Shown here: piece by piece, positions 8,036-16,544 of the stretch
Numbering within the stretch: the stretch's first letter is position 1
How the letters are laid out: each line of letters starts with the position of its first letter
Origin: Fibrella aestuarina BUZ 2
GTDB taxonomy: Bacteria; Bacteroidota; Bacteroidia; Cytophagales; Spirosomataceae
Direction: 5' to 3'
NCBI RefSeq assembly: GCF_000331105.1
Contig: NC_020054.1
Span: 4,390,257-4,454,256 of the forward strand
Length of the DNA stretch: 64,000 nt
Program-made: the position numbers and the translations under genes
Notes under the pieces: generated by a model
Seen by the model: only the letters and a program-made list of their open reading frames with translations
The model's database searches: none
What the model was told of the DNA's origin: nothing

Positions 8036-9262
8036 TTAATTTTGCTTAACTCCAATCTGCTGGGCAGCCCGCTGAGCGGGGAAATAGGAGATCAAAAAGG
8101 TGACGAAAATCACCACCGCGCCGGTCAGCACGATGTCTTCGGACCGGACCCGTACGGGATAGGCACTCACGATAGACGAGGGGGTTCCGAAGCCAACCAG
8201 CCCGTAAGTCTCCTGCAAATAACAGAGCAATAGCCCCAGCGCTAGCCCGACCACGGCCCCGGTCAGCGAGATGATGGCCCCTTCAGTCAGAAAGATGCGC
8301 CGGATAAGTGACGGTGCCGCGCCCATCGCGCTCATGATGACGATGTCCTGTTTCTTTTCAAGCGCCAACATGGAGAGCGAAAAGAACGTATTGATGCTGG
8401 CAATCAGGATGATAAAAGCGAGCGTAATACTGACAAATATTTTTTCGTAGCTGATTGCCCGAAACAGGTCACGGTTCAGCTCGTCGCGTGTACTAACCAC
8501 CAGGCTTTGAGGCAGTTGCTCCTGAATTGCCTCTTTCACAGCCTGCTCATCGGCATCGGGCGTCAGTTGCATTTCCAGCGACGAATAGTCATCGGGGCCA
8601 TAACCCAACAACTCGCGGGCGGCGGCCAGCGGGATCAGAACAAGGTCATTGTAGTTGGCGGCTTCGATAAAAAATACGCCCGACACGCCCAGTTGCTGTT
8701 GACGAAACGACTCGGGCGACAGCGACGAGAGCCGTTTGCCACGCTCCGGATAAAACAGTTCGAGCGGCGTCAGGATATCCTCGGGTGAGATGGTCAGTTC
8801 GTTACGCACGCCCTCGGCAATGATGGCAAAGTTGTAGCCGTTCTGCCGCAACACCAGTCGGCCTTCTACCAAGATCGAGTCAAGTTGATGGCGTTGCAGG
8901 TACGTGCTGTCGACGCCCTTGATGCGCACTACCGTCTGCCCGTCGGCATAGCGCGCCAGCGCATTATCGGCGGCCACGGTAGTGAGTAGTTGTACGCCCG
9001 GCACCCGACGTAGTTTGACGATCGTCGACGCCGGCATGGTGAACCGCTTTCCCGTCGTTGGCAGCACCGATAAATCTGACTCGAACGACTTAAAAATCTG
9101 GCGGTTCAGTTCCTCCATCCCGTTGAAAACCGATAGCACGACAACGAGCGCCATCGTGCCCACGCCCACACCCAGCATGGCCAGAATGGAGAGATAGCTA
9201 ATAAAACTCCGCTTGCGCCGCGAAAAAAAATACCGCCGGGCAATGAAAAAAGGAAGGGTCAT
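8036..9262 (-). CDS. ABC transporter permease, LolC/LolE (FtsX) family
   Basis: A 408-residue inner-membrane protein. The N-terminus FIARRYFFSRRKRSFISYLS, followed by a helix (ILAMLGVGVGTMALVVVLSVFNGM, core VGVGTMALVVVLSVFNGM), is diagnostic of the LolC/E family. A large periplasmic MacB-type domain follows (about 50-270), then three more helices (about 275-300, 322-348, 372-392). LolCDE extracts lipoproteins from the inner membrane. In Bacteroidota one LolC/E-like protein often sits apart from its ATPase, and no LolD is present here. It is downstream of rbfA on the same strand with a 77-bp gap that contains the inverted repeat at 9292-9327. Confidence 0.88.
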   Translation of the reverse strand: MTLPFFIARRYFFSRRKRSFISYLSILAMLGVGVGTMALVVVLSVFNGMEELNRQIFKSFESDLSVLPTTGKRFTMPASTIVKLRRVPGVQLLTTVAADNALARYADGQTVVRIKGVDSTYLQRHQLDSILVEGRLVLRQNGYNFAIIAEGVRNELTISPEDILTPLELFYPERGKRLSSLSPESFRQQQLGVSGVFFIEAANYNDLVLIPLAAARELLGYGPDDYSSLEMQLTPDADEQAVKEAIQEQLPQSLVVSTRDELNRDLFRAISYEKIFVSITLAFIILIASINTFFSLSMLALEKKQDIVIMSAMGAAPSLIRRIFLTEGAIISLTGAVVGLALGLLLCYLQETYGLVGFGTPSSIVSAYPVRVRSEDIVLTGAVVIFVTFLISYFPAQRAAQQIGVKQN

Positions 9263-9291
9263 GCGTGTGAATGTACAATGGACGATGCAAC

Positions 9292-9327
9292 ATGAACAAT
9301 GGAGCGGGTCAACACTCCATTGTTCAT
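9292..9327. repeat. 13-bp perfect intergenic inverted repeat
   Basis: ATGAACAATGGAG (9292-9304) and CTCCATTGTTCAT (9315-9327) pair perfectly around a 10-nt loop. It lies between rbfA and the LolC/E-like gene. The adjoining words (ACAATGGACGATGCAACATG) resemble the arm of the 36496-36571 palindrome. Confidence 0.85.
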
Positions 9328-9339
9328 AGTCATGACTGA

Positions 9340-9714
9340 CTACTCCTTGTCATCGTCTGTTGCGGGCGGGATAACCAGGCCGGCGAAAAGCTTGTCCATC
9401 TTGTCGGCGTACTCAGCCGTATCATCGATGTAAAATTGAAGATCAGGCACAATACGCAGTTGGTGCCGCACCCGTTCGCCCAGCAGCTGCCGGATCGACC
9501 GCCCTTTTTCCTCGACGGCTTCCAGCAGCAGCTGCTTGTTTTTGGCCGCCAGAAAACTCAGGTATACGCGGGCAATGCCCAGATCGGGCGAGACCCGCAC
9601 GTTGGTGACGGTGATGAACGCCCCGTTGAAGGCATGCGGCAACTCGCGCTGAAAAATTTCGCTCAGGTCTTTCTGTAGTTGGCGAGCTACCTTTTGCTGT
9701 CGTTTCGATTCCAT
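9340..9714 (-). CDS. rbfA: Ribosome-binding factor A
   Basis: A 124-residue KH-like protein that matures the 30S subunit by binding 16S rRNA. The start at 9714 gives the canonical opening MESKRQQKVARQLQKDLSEI; the in-frame ATG 23 codons upstream adds residues atypical of the family. Conserved blocks: ITVTNVRVSPDLGIARVYLSF and the C-terminal VPDLQFYIDDTAEYADKMDKL (core LQFYIDDTAEYADKMDKL). On the minus strand GATATTTG, a 7/8 match to the -7 consensus, lies directly before the ATG. Confidence 0.94.
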   Translation of the reverse strand: MESKRQQKVARQLQKDLSEIFQRELPHAFNGAFITVTNVRVSPDLGIARVYLSFLAAKNKQLLLEAVEEKGRSIRQLLGERVRHQLRIVPDLQFYIDDTAEYADKMDKLFAGLVIPPATDDDKE

Positions 9715-9879
9715 AGGGCAAATATCCGTAATTTCGCTCTGCAATAGTTTTCGGTTTCTAGTTTGTGTGTTTTCAGTTGTCACGTCGACAGATAACCTGT
9801 CGATTGCAACAGACCGGAAAACGCACCCACTTTACATTGAAAACACGTTGCTAAGTCAACTCATTTCTGCCTTCGTAAG

Positions 9880-11295
9880 TTGCTCAGCTTTTTCCGCTCT
9901 TTCGCACCCTACCAATATATCAGCCTGCTGGTGGTGCTTTCGCTGATCCGGTTCCCGTTGTTGATTGCGCCTCCCCCCCTGCTCATTCCCGAACTGAACT
10001 GGATGCTGGTTGGCGAACAGATGCGGCAGGGCTATACCCTGTACAGCGACATCTGGGATAGCGTCAGCCCGTTTTCGGCGGGCGTCTATTGGCTCATTGA
10101 TCTGGCCGTGGGGCGATCGCAGGGGGCCTACTGGTTTCTGGCTACTGCCCTTTCCGTATTCCAGATCGTTTATTTTAACTACGTCATGAACGCGCGCGAG
10201 GTATTTCCTGAGCGCTCCTTCTGGCCCGGCCTGATCTACGCCCTGTTTCTGAACCTCTCGTTCGACTGCACCACGCTCTCGCCCATGCTGCTGTCGACGA
10301 CGTTTCTGCTGCTGGCTTTTGGCTCGCTGGTGAAGCAATTGGGGCGGCAGGGCGCTACCGACGAAGTGTTTGAGATGGGCGTCTACGTGGGCATAGCGGC
10401 ATTGTTTTACCTGCCCTCGGCCCTGTTCATCATCTGGGCCTCGTTCTCGCTGCTATTCTTCACGGGAGCAACCCTGCGGCAACATTCGCTTACGCTCTTT
10501 GGCTTTGCGTTCCCCATCCTCTTGGTGGTGCTGTACTACTACCTCAACAACACGCTCGACGATTTTAACCGCAACCTGCTCACGTCGGTCTTTCGCGTTC
10601 GGCAGTATGACCTGAGTGATTTCAAGACACTTGTCATCTCCCTTATTGTGCCGCTCACGGTGGGCGTATTTGGCTTTCTGAGTCTATTTAACAGTGTTAA
10701 CCGGTACGTCAACTTCCAGCAACGTACCCAGCAGATTATGTTGCTCTGGGTGATTACGGCCGTGCTGACCATCCCGCTCATGCCGTTTCTGGCCCCGATG
10801 CTATTCCTCTCGTTTGTACCACCGATGGCCTTTTTTGCGGTGCACTATTTCGCCAACGTACGACGGGTGTGGCAGCGGGAACTGCTTTTTCTGCTGGTCT
10901 TTCTGCTGATGGTGGGGGTCTTTTACCAGGGCGCAATTGGGTTGCTTCCGGGCGTCGAAGTAGGGCGGCTCAGCAGCCTGCGCGTGAAGTCGTCAACAAT
11001 CCCAGGCCGGATTCAGAACCAGAAACTATTGATCATCGACGAGGATATCAGCGGCTACCGGTACAACCGCCCCGCCACGCCATACCTCAACTGGGACCTG
11101 GCCAAGTACGACCTCCGCAACCTCGACAGCTACGACGCGGTGATCAATGTATTCGATCATTTTCGGCAAGATCCGCCCGATTTCATCGTCGACCGGCAGC
11201 AGGTGGTTCCTAAACTGTTCGAGCGGGCACCGGCGTTGGGGGCGCAATACAAACCCACGGAGACGGCCGGTATCTACGAACGGATCAACCGGTAG
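9880..11295 (+). CDS. Polytopic membrane protein, DUF6427-like
   Basis: A 471-residue integral membrane protein with about 10-12 hydrophobic helices (for example YISLLVVLSLIRFPLLIAPP, LFLLVFLLMVGVFYQGAIGL) and a soluble C-terminal tail (about 370-471; LLIIDEDISGYRYN). The start is a TTG, since no ATG lies ahead of the first helix. The opening and topology resemble Bacteroidota DUF6427 proteins, but I have not been able to confirm this. No catalytic motif is visible. It is divergent from rbfA and has its own promoter region. Confidence 0.72.
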   Translation: MLSFFRSFAPYQYISLLVVLSLIRFPLLIAPPPLLIPELNWMLVGEQMRQGYTLYSDIWDSVSPFSAGVYWLIDLAVGRSQGAYWFLATALSVFQIVYFNYVMNAREVFPERSFWPGLIYALFLNLSFDCTTLSPMLLSTTFLLLAFGSLVKQLGRQGATDEVFEMGVYVGIAALFYLPSALFIIWASFSLLFFTGATLRQHSLTLFGFAFPILLVVLYYYLNNTLDDFNRNLLTSVFRVRQYDLSDFKTLVISLIVPLTVGVFGFLSLFNSVNRYVNFQQRTQQIMLLWVITAVLTIPLMPFLAPMLFLSFVPPMAFFAVHYFANVRRVWQRELLFLLVFLLMVGVFYQGAIGLLPGVEVGRLSSLRVKSSTIPGRIQNQKLLIIDEDISGYRYNRPATPYLNWDLAKYDLRNLDSYDAVINVFDHFRQDPPDFIVDRQQVVPKLFERAPALGAQYKPTETAGIYERINR

Positions 11296-11467
11296 ATTCA
11301 CCAGCGGGCAACGCGAATGACCGCTGTGCCCCGGCCCCCTTTTAAGTGGCATTTGGGTTTTCTGAAACCTGACTATATCGATTTGGTAAGTGAATAAAAC
11401 TCAAATCGTAAAATCAGCGTTATACTCCTCCGGCAATGCCGGATTCGGACAACGATACCTATAGTTT

Positions 11468-12322
11468 ATGGAACAATTGAATGCCCCTTCACCCAACACT
11501 ACCCCGCAGGAAGTAAACACGGGCCCTGGCTCGAAAGAAACGACGCACCGTTCTGAAGCGCAGAGTACGACCCAGATTGAAAAGGAATTACCCAAACGCG
11601 ACGAACTGCTGCTGACCCCCGATGAACAGCGCATCAAAGAAGCCTTCAAAGACCGGAACTGGAACGAGGTAAAGACTGCTGATTCGTGGGTTATTTTTAA
11701 AGTAATGGCCGAGTTTGTGGAAGGCTTCGATAAGCTGGCCCAGATTGGTCCATGCGTGTCTATTTTCGGCTCGGCCCGCACCAAACCCGATAACCCGTAT
11801 TACACGATGGCCGAAGAGATTGCCGCCAAACTGGTGCGGCACGGCTACGGCGTGATCACGGGCGGGGGGCCGGGTATCATGGAGGCTGGTAACAAAGGCG
11901 CTTTCGAGCAGGGCGGCAAATCGGTTGGCCTCAACATAAAACTCCCCTTCGAGCAACACAGCAACATTTACATCGATCCCGATAAAAACATCAACTTCGA
12001 TTTCTTCTTTGTTCGGAAGGTGATGTTCGTCAAATACGCCCAGGGGTTTGTGGTGATGCCGGGTGGTATGGGTACGTTGGATGAGCTTTTCGAAGCCCTC
12101 ACGCTGATCCAGACTAAAAAAATTGCCCGCTTCCCGATTGTGCTGGTTGGCAAAGCCTACTGGCAAGGCCTCATCGACTGGATCATGGACGTGATGCTTG
12201 GTCAGGAACACAACATCAACCCGGAAGACATGAAGCTCATCAGCCTGGTGGACACCCCCACCGAAGCCGTGAAAGTCATCGATGATTTCTACGACAGATA
12301 CCTGATGAAACCCAACTTCTGA
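11468..12322 (+). CDS. LOG-family nucleotide phosphoribohydrolase-like protein (TIGR00730)
   Basis: A 284-residue Rossmann-fold cytoplasmic protein. The family signature is complete: SIFGSARTKPDNPYY, VITGGGPGIMEAGNKGAFE and VVMPGGMGTLDELFEALTL. LOG proteins hydrolyse nucleoside 5'-monophosphates (cytokinin-type or plain purine) to base plus ribose 5-phosphate. About 85 N-terminal residues precede the core: a polar, low-complexity stretch, then a helical part (EQRIKEAFKDRNWNEVKTAD). This is common in Bacteroidota copies. A standard terminator follows. Confidence 0.88.
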   Translation: MEQLNAPSPNTTPQEVNTGPGSKETTHRSEAQSTTQIEKELPKRDELLLTPDEQRIKEAFKDRNWNEVKTADSWVIFKVMAEFVEGFDKLAQIGPCVSIFGSARTKPDNPYYTMAEEIAAKLVRHGYGVITGGGPGIMEAGNKGAFEQGGKSVGLNIKLPFEQHSNIYIDPDKNINFDFFFVRKVMFVKYAQGFVVMPGGMGTLDELFEALTLIQTKKIARFPIVLVGKAYWQGLIDWIMDVMLGQEHNINPEDMKLISLVDTPTEAVKVIDDFYDRYLMKPNF

Positions 12323-12360
12323 TCATTGCAGCTTCATCACAAAACCAATCGCTTCAAAAT

Positions 12361-12396
12361 AGAGAGGCTCGGTTCATTACCGGGCCTCTCTGTTTT
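12361..12396 (+). terminator. Intrinsic terminator after the LOG-family gene
   Basis: AGAGAGGC (12361-12368) and GCCTCTCT (12384-12391) form an 8-bp stem followed by GTTTTG. It lies between convergent genes and is of ordinary size. Confidence 0.8.
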
Positions 12397-12467
12397 GCCA
12401 ATAAATGAGCTACCTGAAGGCGTAGACTTCGTAGCCGTTCACAGGTACAGCGTTGGGGTCAACTTCG

Positions 12468-12707
12468 CTACGTACCCAGGCTGTACGTGTAGGTCTGCTC
12501 GGGGCCGCCTTGTTCGTCTTTCACGACCACGCGGGCAACAATGCCCTTCTGTTGGTCTACCGCAGCGGCTTCTCGGGCCAGCCGAACCGCTTCTGACTGG
12601 GTTGGATGAAACTCGAAGAAAGGAAATCGTTTGTCGCTATCGGTTAGCTGTATTCCCCACTTTTGCATACTCGAAAACAATTCGACCGTATACACTTTCT
12701 GCCTCAT
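12468..12707 (-). CDS. Small DUF2188-like protein (79 aa)
   Basis: MRQKVYTVELFSSMQKWGIQ, then a pattern of aromatic strands followed by SEAVRLAREAAAVDQQKGI and VARVVVKDEQG. This order (short strand, W, a helix with EA..LARE, then a strand ending in D-x-x-G) is reminiscent of DUF2188 proteins, but the match is by eye. It is cytoplasmic and of unknown function. The gene has an AT-rich upstream region (12708-12871) containing TACTTTCG, a 7/8 match to the -7 consensus. Confidence 0.65.
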   Translation of the reverse strand: MRQKVYTVELFSSMQKWGIQLTDSDKRFPFFEFHPTQSEAVRLAREAAAVDQQKGIVARVVVKDEQGGPEQTYTYSLGT

Positions 12708-12871
12708 AAGTATCTACTGTTAAACTTAGCAGACGAAAGTAGCGAACTCTACTTACTTATTACACACCATAACTAGTTTTAATAAAAGCTTAATTACTTA
12801 GTTAACGTTTGAGTATGCCTGTATGAATCGTAAGCTGTTCAACAGACGGCGAATGTGTTTATACGTACCTG

Positions 12872-13291
12872 TCACTCACCGATGAGCGTCAGCACCAGGG
12901 TTCTTGCCCCACCCCGGTTCCGGTGTTCGCAGAGGTAAATGCCCTGCCACGTACCCAGGTTCAGTTGGCCATCGGTCACGGGTACCGAAACCGAGCTCCC
13001 TAACAATGAGGCTTTCAGGTGGGCAGGCATATCGTCGCTGCCTTCGTAGTCGTGCTGGTAGTACGGAGCGTTCTCGGGCACCATCTTATTGAAATGCGCC
13101 TCAAAGTCGTGCCGCACCGTGGGATCGGCGTTTTCGTTGATGGTCAGGCTGGCCGATGTGTGTTGTATAAACACGTGCAGCAGCCCCGCCCGCACCGAGC
13201 GCAGGGTCGGTAAAGCCCGCTCCACTGGTGCCGTGATCAGGTGAAAACCGCGCGGATAAGCGGGTAACCGGAGCGTTGTCTGGTACACCAT
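12872..13291 (-). CDS. YjbQ/UPF0047 family protein
   Basis: A 139-residue cytoplasmic protein of full family length. The signature HVFIQHTSASLTINENADP (about 39-57) and the C-terminal GTWQGIYLCEHRNRGGARTL are unmistakable. Family members form small trimers with a metal site; one E. coli member has weak thiamine-phosphate synthase activity, and the true role is uncertain. It is 24 bp downstream of the minus-strand gene at 13316, so the two may be co-transcribed. Confidence 0.9.
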   Translation of the reverse strand: MVYQTTLRLPAYPRGFHLITAPVERALPTLRSVRAGLLHVFIQHTSASLTINENADPTVRHDFEAHFNKMVPENAPYYQHDYEGSDDMPAHLKASLLGSSVSVPVTDGQLNLGTWQGIYLCEHRNRGGARTLVLTLIGE

Positions 13292-13315
13292 GCTGAGAAG
13301 ATGACGGCCTGATCC

Positions 13316-14098
13316 TTAATAGAAGAAGGGGAAAGTAATGGCCAGGTACGTTAGCCCCGATGTATTTCTGAACCGATTGTTGCCGTCGACCTTGTTCGTA
13401 ACCGAGGTAGTATACTCTGTCGACAGCCATTGGTAACCCACTTTCACGGCCATTCGCTGGCTGACGTGCGCTCGGGCAAATACCTCCGTAGCCAGCGTAC
13501 CGTAGCTGTTGTCGCCCAGCAATTGCAGATTGACCCGCGACGGCTTGGCCGACTGATCGGCGTAGGCACCCTGAAACGTTGTCATCAGTGAATCGGCTCC
13601 TGAAGCGGTCTGCCCCCGGTAGTAATAACCGTTCTGCGACAGGTACCGCCCGGTACGGGTACGGCCGATCGTCATACCAAGTAGGTCGGCACTGGCGCCG
13701 ATTTCCAGAAACCGGTACCGGAACTGCGCCCGAATGCCAAAATTGAACGACGTATTTGAGGCCGACGCCATGCGCAGGGTGTCGATCTGGTTGAGCTTGT
13801 AGGGAGCACCGATGGCGTAAATCCCCGTTCTGCCCCGCGACAATTCAGCAGGCGCCGTAATGTAATCGATGTTGCTGGCGTAGTTGGTACGGAAGGTGGC
13901 CGTCCAGCCGATCGCAAATGATTTGCTTTTGGTGATGTTCAGCAGTTGGTAGTAGCTCAGCGATGGGCTCACCTGATTCTGGCGAAAGCCTACGCCCACA
14001 TCCATGCCCGAGTTGATTCGGCTCGAAACCGGCCCCTGATACTGGGCAATGCTGTGTGTGGTAATGAGACAGAAGAGGATGGCGGTGATTTGTTTCAT
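13316..14098 (-). CDS. Secreted outer-membrane beta-barrel-like protein of unknown function
   Basis: 260 residues with a signal peptide (MKQITAILFCLITTHSIA, then QYQ). The mature part has alternating polar and aromatic residues in barrel-type strands and ends TYLAITFPFFY, an aromatic C-terminus typical of outer-membrane barrels. The in-frame ATG six bases upstream is an alternative start. A terminator-like hairpin lies in the presumed leader (14106-14136), below an exact -7 box. No family is recognised. Confidence 0.72.
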   Translation of the reverse strand: MKQITAILFCLITTHSIAQYQGPVSSRINSGMDVGVGFRQNQVSPSLSYYQLLNITKSKSFAIGWTATFRTNYASNIDYITAPAELSRGRTGIYAIGAPYKLNQIDTLRMASASNTSFNFGIRAQFRYRFLEIGASADLLGMTIGRTRTGRYLSQNGYYYRGQTASGADSLMTTFQGAYADQSAKPSRVNLQLLGDNSYGTLATEVFARAHVSQRMAVKVGYQWLSTEYTTSVTNKVDGNNRFRNTSGLTYLAITFPFFY

Positions 14099-14105
14099 GC
14101 ACATA

Positions 14106-14136
14106 AAAAAGTCAGAGGCTCGTGAGAACCTCTGGC
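14106..14136 (-). terminator. Terminator-like hairpin in the leader of the gene starting at 14098
   Basis: On the minus strand an 8-bp stem (14129-14136 with 14111-14118, one G-U pair) is followed by a run of T. The run ends a few bases before the start codon at 14098, and an exact -7 box lies upstream at 14154-14161. It could be the end terminator of the upstream gene (14189-14554) or an attenuator in the leader of the downstream gene. Confidence 0.65.
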
Positions 14137-14153
14137 TTGGCTGTAGTTGACGG

Positions 14154-14161
14154 CAAAGATA
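14154..14161 (-). promoter_or_regulatory. -7 promoter box upstream of the gene at 13316-14098
   Basis: It reads TATCTTTG on the minus strand, an exact TAnnTTTG match. The predicted transcript would begin near 14147 and include the hairpin at 14106-14136 in its leader. Confidence 0.5.
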
Positions 14162-14188
14162 GGACGGTGACGTCAGAAAATCGGGCCG

Positions 14189-14554
14189 TTACCTCACCGG
14201 CTCAAAGTTAGACGCTTGTTTCAGGGTCCGTTCGTTGCCGGTTTCTGGATCGTTGTAGGTGTAGTCACCCACTTCGATGCTTACCTGTTTCCCCTTCAAT
14301 TTGTTTGTATCCAGCTCATCGTCAGCGCTGACTTTAACGCCCGCCGCCTGGCACAAATTCAGGATAATCGGCATACCCGCAGGCGAGCTATAGAACCGTT
14401 GGGTCACGAAGCCCTCTTCGTTTTCCATGCGACAGGCAAAGTAGGGAATACCTTTGTATTCGCTGGTGCCTTCGTCGATCTGCGTGATCTCGACCGTGTG
14501 GCGTCCATCCGTCAGAAACGGTTTATCGAGCCCTTCTTCGACTTTAATCTTCAT
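14189..14554 (-). CDS. Hypothetical protein, phage-type single-strand-binding-like (121 aa)
   Basis: MKIKVEEGLDKPFLTDGRHT..., 121 residues, cytoplasmic. The layout (VEITQIDEGTSEYKGIPYFA, FVTQRFYSSPAGMPIILNLC, KGKQVSIEVGDYTYNDPETG) recalls small phage proteins that modify or bind DNA (DUF669-like), with an OB-like beta pattern. This is a resemblance only. No other phage gene is near. Confidence 0.6.
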   Translation of the reverse strand: MKIKVEEGLDKPFLTDGRHTVEITQIDEGTSEYKGIPYFACRMENEEGFVTQRFYSSPAGMPIILNLCQAAGVKVSADDELDTNKLKGKQVSIEVGDYTYNDPETGNERTLKQASNFEPVR

Positions 14555-14713
14555 CTGCGTTGAGTTTTGCGTTGTACATTTAGTAACGCAAACGGCCCCC
14601 GGTGTGTTAACCCAGACACAAGCCTGTTTATGTATTCGTTGCCCGGCCGGGCGAGTTAAGCCAGGTCAATTAGGCAGGCTTACCAACGGGTTGTTTGTTG
14701 TTTATTTCGACGC

Positions 14714-16366
14714 ATGAAACGCATCTGCCTGATTCACTGGCTCTTTATTTTTTTAGCTTTCCCTGCGATGGCCCAACAGCCGACGCAGGCAGTACTGTAT
14801 CGCTTTGTTATTACGGAAGTACCCGCCAATACCCCCCACGATGCCACGCTGTATTTAACCGGTAATTTTACCAAGTGGAACTCGGCCCCGCCCGATTACC
14901 GGTTTAAAAAGCAACCCGACGGCACCTACCAGGTGTTTATGCGCAGTGACCTGCCCCGCATCGAGTATAAGGTCACCCGCGGCGACTGGACCTCGGTGGA
15001 AGGGCGTGGCAACGGCAAGGTGCGCCCAAACCGGGTGTTGTTTCGCAACGAAGTTTCGCGGCAACCTCACGACGTCGACATCCATATACAGAGTTGGGAA
15101 GACCTATCCGGTACGTTCGAGTTTTTTTCGCTCTATGACCTGTTGTTGCTATTTTCGGTCTTTCAGGGCCTGTTGCTGATCATCACCATTCCGAGCATTC
15201 AGAATTACAACCGCCCGGCCAATCGCTGGCTGGTGTTGCTGCTGGGCCTTACGTCGGTGCTGCTGCTGATGCGCTTCGTTGGCACCAACCGCAACGTGGC
15301 GCAGGCCTACGCCAAGCTACAGCTCCTCCCCGACCTGCTGCTGTTCTTATACGCGCCCATCTTTTTCATCTACCTACGTAAACTGCTGTTCAACACCAAT
15401 CGCCCGGCGGCTGGCTGGTGGCGGCATTTTCTGCCCGCTGTGTTGCAGGTGGCCATCTACATGCCGTTTCTGCTGACCGACAACAAAGAATTGCAGTTGA
15501 AGATGGTAAACCACGATCCCTGGCTACAGGGCGTGTTTCTGGGGGTTGGGCTGCTGGGGCTGATCTATAATAGCATTTACTGGTGGCTCTGCCGCCGGGC
15601 TATCACCGCCTACCGCGAGCACTACCAGATGACCCAGTCGACCGAGCATCAGGTGCACTATCTGAATGCGGTACTGGCTTTGCAGGCGGTGTGCTTGGGG
15701 TTATGGGCCTTCTTTTTCGTGCTGGTGGGTATAGGTAGCGCCGCCGACCTCGATATTCTGGAAATCGCCGGTACCAACGTCGACATCATCTGGCTCACAT
15801 TCTCCAGCATTATCTTCCTGCTGGGTTATTATGCCATTCACCAGCCCGAAATCTTTAAACTGCCCGACACCCAGCACCTCCCGCTGCTCGAAGAGACCAC
15901 CGAACCCGGCCAGCCTGCAACGGAGCTTGTTGCCGAACCGGCAGGCAACGTACCTGCGGCTACGCCGACTAGCAAGGCAGCCGCATCCGAACCCACCGAA
16001 ACCCTGCTGGAACTGAAGCAGCAGGTCGACGCCTTCATGCGCCGCCACAAGCCTTACACCAACCCCAACCTGACACTAGCCGAGCTGGCACTGCGCATGA
16101 AGCTGCCGCCTCACGTGCTGTCCAAAGTGATCAACGAAGGGTATCAAAAGAACTTTTTCGACTTTATCAACCAACTACGGATTGACGAGTTGAAAACCCG
16201 GCTCAACGATCCTCGTTTCCGGTCCTACACGCTGCTGAGTATGGCCTTCGAAGTAGGCTTCAATTCAAAGACGGCCTTCAACCGGTCGTTCAAGAAATTG
16301 ACCAACCAGACGCCCAGCGAATACATGCACACCCACCCCAGTGGCGTTACTATAATTGATGAATAG
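14714..16366 (+). CDS. Membrane-bound AraC-family regulator with possible periplasmic carbohydrate-binding domain
   Basis: 550 residues. Order: signal peptide (1-20); an extracytoplasmic beta domain (about 25-130; TLYLTGNFTKWNSAPPDYRF, DGTYQVFMRSDLPRIEYKVT) whose 'GNFTKW...DGTY' layout resembles CBM20/CBM48 starch-binding modules; about seven membrane helices (about 145-390); a Pro/Ala/Glu-rich linker (about 395-440); and an AraC helix-turn-helix pair (about 450-545; LTLAELALRMKLPPHVLSKV, LLSMAFEVGFNSKTAFNRSF). Such a protein could sense a glycan outside the membrane and bind DNA inside. It lies directly upstream of susC, susD and susE on the same strand, which makes those genes its likely target. 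Confidence 0.85.
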   Translation: MKRICLIHWLFIFLAFPAMAQQPTQAVLYRFVITEVPANTPHDATLYLTGNFTKWNSAPPDYRFKKQPDGTYQVFMRSDLPRIEYKVTRGDWTSVEGRGNGKVRPNRVLFRNEVSRQPHDVDIHIQSWEDLSGTFEFFSLYDLLLLFSVFQGLLLIITIPSIQNYNRPANRWLVLLLGLTSVLLLMRFVGTNRNVAQAYAKLQLLPDLLLFLYAPIFFIYLRKLLFNTNRPAAGWWRHFLPAVLQVAIYMPFLLTDNKELQLKMVNHDPWLQGVFLGVGLLGLIYNSIYWWLCRRAITAYREHYQMTQSTEHQVHYLNAVLALQAVCLGLWAFFFVLVGIGSAADLDILEIAGTNVDIIWLTFSSIIFLLGYYAIHQPEIFKLPDTQHLPLLEETTEPGQPATELVAEPAGNVPAATPTSKAAASEPTETLLELKQQVDAFMRRHKPYTNPNLTLAELALRMKLPPHVLSKVINEGYQKNFFDFINQLRIDELKTRLNDPRFRSYTLLSMAFEVGFNSKTAFNRSFKKLTNQTPSEYMHTHPSGVTIIDE

Positions 16367-16536
16367 CCTACAAATCACGCTTTGACTGTAGGAACGGTGT
16401 TCCATATTCTTAAAACGGAACATGGCATTATCTGCCTAATCTATTAATAATCAATACTATATATATCAATAAACGAACTAACGCCCACGACTGCTAGTCT
16501 GGTGTAATCTGGCACGACAGGCCTGCTGGTGAATAG

Positions 16537-16544
16537 TAATTTTG
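16537..16544 (+). promoter_or_regulatory. -7 promoter box of the susCDE operon
   Basis: TAATTTTG is an exact match to TAnnTTTG. The predicted +1 is about 16551, 67 bp before the susC start, exactly where a strong hairpin begins. It lies in the 251-bp gap after the AraC gene; the rest of that gap (16367-16536) is AT-rich with no other signal that I can see. Confidence 0.55.

Noticed and set aside
7881..12734. The 11-mer ACTTAGCAGAC upstream of both small minus-strand genes (7881 and 12724)
   Set aside because: Chance repeats of 11-mers are expected many times in 64 kb, and the distance to the start codon differs (41 against 17 bp).
14189..14554. Prophage remnant around the phage-like small protein
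   Set aside because: There are no other phage genes, attachment repeats or change in base composition nearby.
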